A DNA stretch of 64,000 nucleotides, taken from contig CP031740.1 of assembly GCA_022701275.1 (NCBI GenBank), positions 3,731,001-3,795,000 on the forward strand, given 5' to 3'. The translations under genes and the position numbers were made by a program. This stretch comes from Microcoleus vaginatus PCC 9802 (GTDB lineage: Bacteria; Cyanobacteriota; Cyanobacteriia; Cyanobacteriales; Microcoleaceae). The notes below the pieces were generated by a model, which did not search any database, had not been told where the DNA came from, and saw only the letters and a program-made list of their open reading frames with translations. Positions 27,678 through 34,912 of this stretch are shown here, piece by piece. Every line of letters begins with the position of its first letter. Positions within the stretch are counted from its first letter, which is position 1.

Positions 27678-28973
27678 TCAAATTCCCAAGCGCTGATACA
27701 CTAAATCTAAGTGCCTCAATTGATACTGCGGATCGAAACAATCATCAATTTCTTTGGTAGTCATCTTAGCTGTTACCCGATCGTCCTTAGCAATTAAATT
27801 GTAGAAATTGCCGCCCGGTTTGTTCCACGCTTCGTGAGCACAAGATTGCACAATTTTGTAGGCGTCTTCGCGACTGGTGCCTTTTTCTACTAAAGCTAAC
27901 ATCACGCGCTGGCTGAAGATGACTCCGCCGTAAAGGTTCATGTTTCGCTTCATATTTTCGGGATAGACTAGCAGGTGTTTTACTAAGTCTGTGGTTTCTA
28001 CTAACATGAAGTGAGTTACTGTAGAACTGTCGGGCAAAATCATCCGTTCTACGGAACTGTGAGAGATGTCTCTTTCGTGCCAAAGTGCAACGTTTTCTAA
28101 GGCTGCGACGGCGTTGGCGCGGACAATTCTCGCCATCCCTGTGAGTCTTTCCGATCGAATCGGGTTGCGTTTGTGGGGCATGGCGGATGAGCCTTTTTGC
28201 CCTTTGGAAAAGAATTCTTCGACTTCGAGAACGTCGGTGCGTTGCAGGTTGCGGATTTCTACTGCAAAACGCTCGATCGATGCTGCTAAGAGTGCTAAGG
28301 TTTGGACGTATTCGGCGTGTCGATCGCGCGAAATGACTTGAGTCGATGCGGTATCCGGTTCGAGTCCGAGGTTTTGACAGGCGATCGCTTCAATTCGCGG
28401 GTCAATATTAGCATAGGTTCCGACTGCGCCGGAGATTTTGCCCACTGCAATCGACGATTGCAAATTCACTAATCGGTCGCGGTTGCGAAAGACTTCTGCC
28501 AGCCATCCTGCTAGTTTAAAGCCAAAGGTGATGGGTTCGGCGTGAATTCCGTGCGATCGACCAACCATGACGGTATTGCGATGCTGTTGAGCCTGATAGC
28601 GAATAGCTTGACTCAATTCTTCGACACGTTCTAACAAGATATTGACGCTAGCGACTAATTGCAGCGCCAAAGCGGTATCGAGCACATCGGAACTGGTTAA
28701 GCCGAGGTGGATGTAGCGTCCGGCATCGCCTACATATTCGTTGACATTTGTCAAGAAAGCGATCATGTCGTGGCGGACTTCGGCTTCAATTTCGAGGACT
28801 CGTTTCGGGTCAAAATTAGCCTTAGCTTTGATTTCTTCGACTGCGGCGGCGGGGATGTAGCCGAGTTCGGCTTGAGCTTCGCAGACAGCGATTTCTACTT
28901 GCAGCCAGCTTTTCAGTTTGGCGGTTTCAGTCCAGATGTTGCCCATTTCGGGCAAGGTGTAGCGCTCTATCAC
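27678..28973 (-). CDS. purB: adenylosuccinate lyase
   Basis: A 431-residue purine-biosynthesis enzyme of the fumarase/aspartase superfamily, acting on SAICAR and adenylosuccinate. The signature SSAMPHKRNPIRSE and the catalytic His region GRSHGIHAEPITFG are present. I take the GTG at 28973 (VIERYTLPEMGNIW, the usual PurB N-terminus); an in-frame ATG at 29012 would add 13 residues. A diverged copy of its 5' end (28935-29015) recurs at 31284-31363, bracketing the restriction module. Confidence 0.94.
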   Translation of the reverse strand: MIERYTLPEMGNIWTETAKLKSWLQVEIAVCEAQAELGYIPAAAVEEIKAKANFDPKRVLEIEAEVRHDMIAFLTNVNEYVGDAGRYIHLGLTSSDVLDTALALQLVASVNILLERVEELSQAIRYQAQQHRNTVMVGRSHGIHAEPITFGFKLAGWLAEVFRNRDRLVNLQSSIAVGKISGAVGTYANIDPRIEAIACQNLGLEPDTASTQVISRDRHAEYVQTLALLAASIERFAVEIRNLQRTDVLEVEEFFSKGQKGSSAMPHKRNPIRSERLTGMARIVRANAVAALENVALWHERDISHSSVERMILPDSSTVTHFMLVETTDLVKHLLVYPENMKRNMNLYGGVIFSQRVMLALVEKGTSREDAYKIVQSCAHEAWNKPGGNFYNLIAKDDRVTAKMTTKEIDDCFDPQYQLRHLDLVYQRLGI

Positions 28974-29123
28974 GGTGGGAGTTTTGGGGAATGCGATCGT
29001 CCTATTGTACATCTGCGAGGCATCCCTCTTGAGTCGGGATGGGGAATTTCGGGCGATCGGGCGATCGAGAGATGTGACACATCGTCCGTAGACTGATAGT
29101 CCGCAGAGACTGAAAATTGGCAG

Positions 29124-29372
29124 ATGAGTCGATCGAAACAGAAGATTCTGCGTGCTTTAGGTCATCTCGTAAAGCAACGCAGGACAGCGTTGGGAATTTC
29201 GCAAGAGGAGCTCGGAATGCGGGCTAATTTAGACCGCACCTATATATCTGGAGTCGAACGCGGAGTCAGAAATCCGTCCATAACTGCAATTGCAAATCTA
29301 GCTAGCGGCTTGGGCACAACAGTTTCCAATCTTCTCGAAAATCTAGAAATAGAAGCGGAAAACGTAGAGTGA
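29124..29372 (+). CDS. XRE-type controller protein of R-M module
   Basis: An 82-residue helix-turn-helix protein: LGHLVKQRRTALGISQEELGMRANLDRTYISGVERGVRNPSITAIANLASGLGT (split here only for description) is a full XRE domain with little beyond it, the size and form of Type II R-M controller (C) proteins. Its stop overlaps the nuclease start by 4 bases (GTGA), so both are translated from one message. C proteins delay nuclease expression after entry into a new host. The C-protein role is inferred from size and linkage. Confidence 0.85.
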   Translation: MSRSKQKILRALGHLVKQRRTALGISQEELGMRANLDRTYISGVERGVRNPSITAIANLASGLGTTVSNLLENLEIEAENVE

Positions 29373-30100
29373 ACAATCAAGATTTAGCAAGCACAATTAA
29401 AGCTCAATTAAAACAAGACTCAACTCAATTCAAAGTCTTTAATCTCCTCTCCGACCAAAAATGGCACTGTCGGGAGTGCGAAGGCAAACAGATAGCATCA
29501 GCTCAATATGCTGGCGGTGGCGGAATTCAGGGATTGCAGCGCGGAACAAGGAAGCGCCCCGGTCTGGTTATTGTAACAGAAAAGAGATACTGTCAAACTT
29601 GTCAGGCAACTCGTTTGGGCGATTTGTGGACAGGAGAAATTAAATCAGCAAATTCTGCTGCTAACATACCCGCTTCTCTGGTAAAAAGAATTCTCGAAGT
29701 TTACTTTTATACAGATGTAATCGAACAGAGAAAACGAGCAGCTCATGAGTTAGTAATTGACCATAGATTCCCAATGGAGCGTTGGGGAGATAATGAGCCA
29801 CCCCACCTGGCATCTATGAGCGAATCTGAAATCAAGGCAAAGTTTCAGTTGCTCAAAAAAGATGCTTCAGGCAATCACAATCTTCTAAAATCTCGAAGTT
29901 GCGAACGCTGCATCAAAACAGGGAAAAGAGGCACACCTTTCGGAATCAAGTTTTGGTATGAAAGAGGCGAAGACTGGCCTTCCATACATCAGCGCGGCGC
30001 TGAGGCTGAGGAAGGCTGCACAGGATGTGGCTGGTATGATTTTGAAACTTGGCGAAATGCTCTCAATCAAAAACTAGCTGAATCTGTTCGAGAGGTTTAA
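29369..30100 (+). CDS. HNH-type Type II restriction endonuclease with two zinc clusters
   Basis: A 243-residue protein with a GTG start overlapping the controller gene. Two CxxC pairs (Cys34/37 and Cys75/78) form one probable zinc site; a second set is Cys178/181 and Cys217/220. Between and within lies a beta-beta-alpha-metal-type nuclease core: VIDHRFPMERWG (Asp131-His132), then GNHNLLKSRSCERC (Asn169-His170-Asn171). Linkage to an XRE regulator and a convergent C5 methyltransferase (ends overlap by 38 bases) makes it the cognate nuclease. I do not know its recognition sequence. Confidence 0.75.
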   Translation: MNNQDLASTIKAQLKQDSTQFKVFNLLSDQKWHCRECEGKQIASAQYAGGGGIQGLQRGTRKRPGLVIVTEKRYCQTCQATRLGDLWTGEIKSANSAANIPASLVKRILEVYFYTDVIEQRKRAAHELVIDHRFPMERWGDNEPPHLASMSESEIKAKFQLLKKDASGNHNLLKSRSCERCIKTGKRGTPFGIKFWYERGEDWPSIHQRGAEAEEGCTGCGWYDFETWRNALNQKLAESVREV

Positions 30101-31256
30101 CAGTAACTATGCTAGGTTTGTTAAGTGCAATATCAGTCAAGTATGGAATAAGTGCAAAACCGATACACTCTGCTAAACGGGGCGGCACGGCATTTCCAAT
30201 TTGCCACATTGCCTTTTTCATTGAACCTTCAAAAATAAATGAATCCGGGAAAGTTTGTAATCTAGCCATTTCGCGAGCTGAAATAACGCGATTAAGATAA
30301 GGATGAATATGAGTGCCACCGTGATTTTCTTTAACAGTCATGCTCGGTTTTCCCGGATACTGTCGCTTGAAAGCATCGGCGTAGCTTTCATACAAAGAAC
30401 CGCCTGGTGGAACTTTAGCAAGTCTTTCCATGTACTCAACAGAATGACGAGTCCATTGGTGGTTAATTTCCGGTATGGGAGTGTACTCTGGTAAATCATC
30501 AATTGCTGACTCAATCGCTTTGTATTGTTCGGGTAACAATTGCGGCTTGGGATAGGGATTTTGCATCCCAAATCTGTTGGCTATAAAAATGGCTCGCGGG
30601 CGGATTTGTGGGACTCCATAGGTTGCGGATTCCAGAACAGCAACTGACATATGGGGATAGCCAATTTCCCGAAAAGCCTCGCAAATGGCTTGCTTAACAG
30701 CTCCTTTTTGTATAGTCAATATTCCGGGTACATTTTCCATGACAACATACCAAGGACGTATTTCAGAGACAACGCGGACAAACTCTCTAAAGAGGCGATT
30801 TCGAGGGTCGTTGGGGTCGCGTTTTCCTGCAACTGAGAAGCCTTGACACGGCGGCCCGCCTACAACAACATGAACTTCTGGCGAACCAATTTCAGCGAGC
30901 AACTTTTGGGGATTTAAGTTTTTTATATCGTCGCACAAGTGATGGCAATCGGGAAAGTTTTTTGTGTGAGTTGCCGAGGCTATGGCATTAATTTCAACAC
31001 TTGCTACTGGTCGAAAACCTGCTTGCAATAAACCTTGCGTCATGCCACCCGCACCGCAAAAAAGATCGACAAATGTATAGTCTGATTTTGGCAGTGACTG
31101 AGATTCAATATCAATGAATATCTTGTAGGGGTCGCAGTCATTTGCTTCTAGTTCGCGTTGGATGCGTTCGTAACGCCCTAATTTTGCTTTCTTCTGCTTT
31201 TTGGCAGGAATTGGTTCTTCCTCTTTTGAGAATAAAGACAGTTGTATTGCTTCCAT
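30063..31256 (-). CDS. DNA (cytosine-5) methyltransferase
   Basis: A 397-residue C5 methyltransferase. Motif I FVDLFCGAGGMTQG (62-75), motif IV GGPPCQGFS with catalytic Cys137, motif VI ENVPG (174-178), motif VIII QIRPR (217-221), motif IX REMARLQTFPDSF and motif X GNAVPPRLA. The target-recognition part is short. A Lys-rich N-terminal extension of about 60 residues precedes motif I. It would protect host DNA from the adjacent nuclease. Its start lies 27 bases from a diverged purB 5' fragment. Residues about 237-380 recur in the fragment at 31.65-32.1 kb. Confidence 0.93.
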   Translation of the reverse strand: MEAIQLSLFSKEEEPIPAKKQKKAKLGRYERIQRELEANDCDPYKIFIDIESQSLPKSDYTFVDLFCGAGGMTQGLLQAGFRPVASVEINAIASATHTKNFPDCHHLCDDIKNLNPQKLLAEIGSPEVHVVVGGPPCQGFSVAGKRDPNDPRNRLFREFVRVVSEIRPWYVVMENVPGILTIQKGAVKQAICEAFREIGYPHMSVAVLESATYGVPQIRPRAIFIANRFGMQNPYPKPQLLPEQYKAIESAIDDLPEYTPIPEINHQWTRHSVEYMERLAKVPPGGSLYESYADAFKRQYPGKPSMTVKENHGGTHIHPYLNRVISAREMARLQTFPDSFIFEGSMKKAMWQIGNAVPPRLAECIGFALIPYLTDIALNKPSIVTVKPLEQIQLVFD

Positions 31257-31283
31257 TTTATATTTGTTTACTGCGTTCTATCT

Positions 31284-31363
31284 GATGTTGCCCACTTGGG
31301 GCAGGGTGTAGGGATCGATCGCGCTTGGAGTCGAGGAGTGCGATCGTCCTATTGTACATCTGG
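31284..31363 (-). pseudogene. diverged purB 5'-end fragment
   Basis: Aligns with 28935-29015 (purB leader plus first 13 codons) in the same orientation. The leader CGATCGTCCTATTGTACATC is identical; the coding part reads IDPYTLPQVGNI against IERYTLPEMGNI. It has a 2-base length difference and ends abruptly near the methyltransferase start. This is the second arm of a long direct repeat bracketing the R-M genes. Confidence 0.8.
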
Positions 31364-31369
31364 GAGGGG

Positions 31370-31465
31370 ATGCAAGACAATGATGCTAAAGTATATTTAG
31401 AGAAGTTAGTCAATGAAACACTTGAGGCGCTTAGGCAAATCGAAGCAGAGGAGACAGAACTATGA
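31370..31465 (+). CDS. 31-residue small frame overlapping hicB-like gene
   Basis: ATG preceded closely by GGGAGGGG and ending in ATGA, so its stop overlaps the start of the next gene by 4 bases. The product is acidic and helical (VYLEKLVNETLEALRQIEAEE). The overlap and codon pattern suggest a translated leader gene coupled to the hicB-like gene, or the remnant of a larger partner. Function unknown. Confidence 0.45.
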   Translation: MQDNDAKVYLEKLVNETLEALRQIEAEETEL

Positions 31466-31686
31466 AATATACAGTTGTTATCCAATGGTCAGAAGAAGAT
31501 CGGTGCTTTGTCGTATTTTTGCCCGAATTTGAGGATGTAATGCAACCAGTAACTCACGGAGATTCTTATGAAGAAGCTATCTACAATGCGCGAGAGGTAC
31601 TGGAGTTACTAATCGAGAGTTGTCAAGCTGAAGGTAAACCATTACCAGCAACTAAGAAGCTAGAACGATTATTTCAGGCTGCTTAA
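31462..31686 (+). CDS. orphan HicB-family protein
   Basis: A 74-residue HicB-type protein: MKYTVVIQWSEEDRCFVVFLPEFEDV then HGDSYEEAIYNAREVLELLIESCQAEGKPLP, a complete HicB N-terminal (RNase H-like) domain without a DNA-binding tail. No hicA is adjacent. It sits between the R-M module and a partial methyltransferase copy. Stand-alone members of this family are common in cyanobacteria. Confidence 0.82.
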   Translation: MKYTVVIQWSEEDRCFVVFLPEFEDVMQPVTHGDSYEEAIYNAREVLELLIESCQAEGKPLPATKKLERLFQAA

Positions 31687-32110
31687 ATTTGTTCACAGCA
31701 ATATCAGTCAAATATGGAATAAGTGCAAAACCGATACACTCTGCTAAACGGGGCGGCACGGCATTTCCAATTTGCCACATTGCCTTTTTCATTGAACCTT
31801 CAAAAATAAATGAATCCGGGAAAGTTTGCAATCTAGCCATTTCGCGAGCTGAAATAACGCGATTAAGATAAGGATGAATATGAGTGCCACCGTGATTTTC
31901 TTTAACAGTCATACTCGGTTTTCCCGGATACTGTCGCTTGAAAGCATCGGCGTAGCTTTCATACAAAGAACCGCCTGGTGGAACTTGAGCAAGTCTTTCC
32001 ATGTACTCAACAGAATGACGAGTCCATTGGTGGTTAATTTCCGGTATGGGAGTGTACTCTGGTAAATCATCAATTGCTGACTCAATCGCTTTGTATTGTT
32101 CGGGCAACAA
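31652..32110 (-). pseudogene. C-terminal fragment of a C5 methyltransferase
   Basis: Residues 1-133 are nearly identical to residues about 241-373 of the methyltransferase at 30.1-31.3 kb (AKVPPGG there, AQVPPGG here), covering the target-recognition part and motifs IX-X. Motifs I-VIII, including the catalytic Cys, are missing, so it cannot methylate alone. On the minus strand the frame stays open upstream into a foreign repeat (TSVPQKLPEARARDD). The last 15 residues differ from the full gene and overlap the hicB-like gene. Confidence 0.88.
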
Positions 32111-32121
32111 TTGCGGCTTCG

Positions 32122-32206
32122 GAATTTTATCATCCCTTGCCCTCGCTTCGGGTAATTTTTGCGGTACGCTCGTCCTTCCTGGAACTATTAATGCACTCGG
32201 GGTTGC
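32122..32206 (-). repeat. coding-type interspersed repeat fused to methyltransferase fragment
   Basis: Read on the minus strand in frame with the fragment, it gives ATPSALIVPGRTSVPQKLPE followed by ARARDDKIPKP. I recall similar peptides at the ends of many unrelated cyanobacterial predicted proteins; this is recognition, not a search result. 32207-32477 holds no gene I can support. Confidence 0.4.
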
Positions 32207-32477
32207 GCTAAATATTTAACTTGAGCCTGCTTTAAATTCTCTTCTCATTCCATCCCGAACAACTTTTGGGCCACAGACCAATCGAGAGCGATCGCTTAAA
32301 CACTGGCACGCTACATATAGCGTGCCTACGTAAGTCCTGTTTATTATTTTGGCTTGACTTCGCCCTTGAGTGCATTTACTCAAAAAGTATTGCGGTTTTC
32401 AGGGTTATTCGCTAAAATAGCCAACCTGTCAAGTAAAAAAATCCCACCAACGAGACAGACATTTCCGACATTCGCTT

Positions 32478-33533
32478 ATGACCATTGCCTATACTCCACC
32501 TTGGCTGCTGAACAACGGCCTATTAATGACGTTGTACACCGCATTAAGGGCTAGTCGCGGTTGGGAAAAGACAATCCCTTACCCAGAGCCCCCTTACCGA
32601 GAACACATCTTTACTGGTGCCTGTGGAGTCCCGATTTTCGGCTGGGTGGCCATCCCCGAAAATCCCCGATATACCATTGTCGGCACTTACGGCATTACTG
32701 GCGATCTGGATAATCAATGGTATCTGAAGCTACTAGGCCGTAAAGCCTATGCCCAAGGCTGTGCAGTGGTATTATTTGACTGGCGAGCTCACGGCAAAAC
32801 TGCCCAACTCTCTCCCACCCTGACTTCTGATGGCCTATACGAAGGCGAAGATTTCGTTCGGATTGCTGCCGCTGCTAAAGAAATGGGATGTCCCGCCCCT
32901 TTTTGGTTCACGGCTTATTCCCTGGGCGGACAATTAGCCTTGTGGGCCGTAAAATCAGCTCAGACGATCGCAGATTGGGGGCCTGACTTAGGGATTGAAG
33001 AGTCAGAACTAGCAGGCGCGGCAGTAATTTGCCCCAGCTTGGACTCAAACCGTTCTCTGTCTTATCTAGTTAAAGATGAGTGGGGGAAATTTTTAGAAAA
33101 AGCGATCACGCGAGAGTTAAAAAAACTAGCAAAACACATCGCCGCATCACATCCGGGGGCGATCGATCCTGCCGCTATTGAACGCGCCAAGAGCATTTGG
33201 GGCTTTGACCATGAACTGGTAATTGGCCCGTTAGGTTTCTCCTCTGTGGAAGAATACTATGACGCTAGCAGCGCTCTAAACATTTTGCCTCACCTCAAAA
33301 AACCCACTTTCATCCTTTATGCAGCAGATGATCCGATGTTTGACCCGATGCTTGTCCCTGAGTTGCAAGCTATTAGCGCGAACAATCCAGCCTTAGAATT
33401 AGTGCTGACACCCTACGGCGGTCATGTTGGGTATGTCAGTAGTAAACGTTGTCAGCATCAATTTGCTGATAGCGATCGGTGGTGGGCATGGAATCGGATT
33501 TTACAGTGGTTCGATGACTTGAGTGTTGATTAA
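32478..33533 (+). CDS. alpha/beta-fold hydrolase (YheT-like)
   Basis: A 351-residue alpha/beta hydrolase. The nucleophile elbow is AYSLGG (Ser about residue 156), preceded by CAVVLFDWRAHGKT. A later TFILYAADDPMFDP supplies the acid (Asp), and TPYGGHVGYV the His. Overall order resembles the YheT/LABH group of hydrolases acting on lipids or esters; substrate unknown. Stands alone after the R-M region and before the dead hsdM. Confidence 0.85.
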   Translation: MTIAYTPPWLLNNGLLMTLYTALRASRGWEKTIPYPEPPYREHIFTGACGVPIFGWVAIPENPRYTIVGTYGITGDLDNQWYLKLLGRKAYAQGCAVVLFDWRAHGKTAQLSPTLTSDGLYEGEDFVRIAAAAKEMGCPAPFWFTAYSLGGQLALWAVKSAQTIADWGPDLGIEESELAGAAVICPSLDSNRSLSYLVKDEWGKFLEKAITRELKKLAKHIAASHPGAIDPAAIERAKSIWGFDHELVIGPLGFSSVEEYYDASSALNILPHLKKPTFILYAADDPMFDPMLVPELQAISANNPALELVLTPYGGHVGYVSSKRCQHQFADSDRWWAWNRILQWFDDLSVD

Positions 33534-33850
33534 GATTATAAAATAAAACCTTAACACTCCTCGGCAATAGTTGCGGCGAGGAAAGGATTATGGGGTTTAA
33601 TCCCTCCAGTCGAGAACGTTAAAACTATTTCGCAAAAACACTAGACATCGGGGCCAAAGCTGAATGGCTTACGGGGAATCAATTGTACATAATCTGCACA
33701 GCGGCTTGATTTCACCTCGATTTGACGACAGCATAAGGATTAGAAACAATTTTAGTGAAAAACTGGTGAATAAATATCGATTAATTTATTCGTTTTTTTG
33801 AGAATTGTGTCAGCTATTAACTAGGTAAAACTAAAGCTCTAACTCTCAAT
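33534..33850. other. gap without gene
   Basis: AT-rich sequence between the hydrolase gene and the hsdM remnant. Stops occur in all frames and no repeat or structured RNA was seen. Confidence 0.5.
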
Positions 33851-34614
33851 CTAATCAAACCGCAAATGGCGAGAATTACTCTCTCGTAATGCCTTTTTCT
33901 TAACCCAAATTTTTATTGAGCCACTCGAAACCAGCATTCCCCCACCACAAGCCGGGTCTAAAATTCGCCCGTAATTCGGCTCTATTACATCGACAATCAG
34001 CTTTACCAGTAAAATTGGAGTAAAAAACTCTCCGCCTTTGTGCCCTTCTTTCTGAGCAAAATTCCCTAGGAAATACTGATAAATTTCCCCAAAGGCATCC
34101 TCAGTAATATCCTTTCGGCGAATCCGATTTAAGATTTTCAACAACTCCCGCAAAATCGGTTTTTCCAAGCTGTTATGATTTCTAGGCAAAGCGCCGCCGA
34201 GTTCCTCATTTTCATCTGCGATCGCCTTCATGGCCGCATTAATCGCCCCACCAATATCCTCTGCTTCGGGGCGATCGATCAAATAATTATGCGCGCGCAG
34301 TTTCCGGCAAATAAAGCGCCCAAGAGTTCCTGGTAATCAGGCTTACCCACCGTGCGCCGCCTGCTACTTCCCGCTGCTATTTGCTGTGAAACCAGGGCAA
34401 ACTTAGAGTCAGCGTAGAGCAGAAAAACCAACCCCAAAACGGGGACGGAATATTCCGAAGACTTGAGTTTAGAGTTAGCCCAGAGTTCGTCGGCTGGTTC
34501 CCAAAGGCGTTTTTCGGGTTGGGTATAGCGGGCTGGCATTGTTAGTGTTATCTTCCCACGTCGTTGATAGATTCCCTCGTCTTGGGCAACAACAAACAGC
34601 ACCGCCTCGTACAA
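33851..34614 (-). pseudogene. hsdM: Type I R-M methylase HsdM remnant
   Basis: Two overlapping frames of one broken gene. The first (34279-34614) reads LWEPADELWANSKLKSSEYSVPVLGLVFLLYAD, the HsdM N-terminal helical domain. The second (33851-34282) continues with EIYQYFLGNFAQKEGHKGGEFFTP, then the SAM motif ILDPACGGGML, and ends in unrelated sequence. The NPPY catalytic motif and C-terminus are absent, and no hsdS or hsdR is nearby. A decayed Type I locus. Confidence 0.88.
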
Positions 34615-34692
34615 ACGCTTATTTTAGTTTAGATACGGGGCGATCACATCAAAACGTTCATAACCGAGTTTTTGGCCGTTCCTATCGGTTTT

Positions 34693-34775
34693 AACTAAGA
34701 TGTGGCACCAGTTCCAATAACCGCCAGGGGTTTCAACCCCCGGCGGGTTAAAGAAAATGGTGCAATATGTCAGTT
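34693..34775. repeat. degenerate inverted-repeat element, related to copies A-C
   Basis: Ends AACTAAGATGTGGCACCA / ATGGTGCAATATGTCAGTT are imperfectly inverted and carry the TTGCACCATT core. Inside is a CCGCCAGGGGTTTCAACCCCCGGCGG palindrome split by its loop. A half copy of the same core lies at 511-545. Confidence 0.55.
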
Positions 34776-34912
34776 GTCAGGCAGTATTCTCCTAAAAACC
34801 CGGTTTCTGAGTACCCGCGCCTCGATTTTCAGCTTTTAGAGAGATGTAACAACTCGCCCGATCGCTGCAAAATTAATAACTAGGAACTCAGCAATTTTGG
34901 AGAAGAGGTGAA

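Noticed and set aside
31258-31485. 75-codon minus-strand frame near the methyltransferase start
   Set aside because: It is the purB 5' fragment read in a shifted frame, joined to antisense of the small + strand frame.
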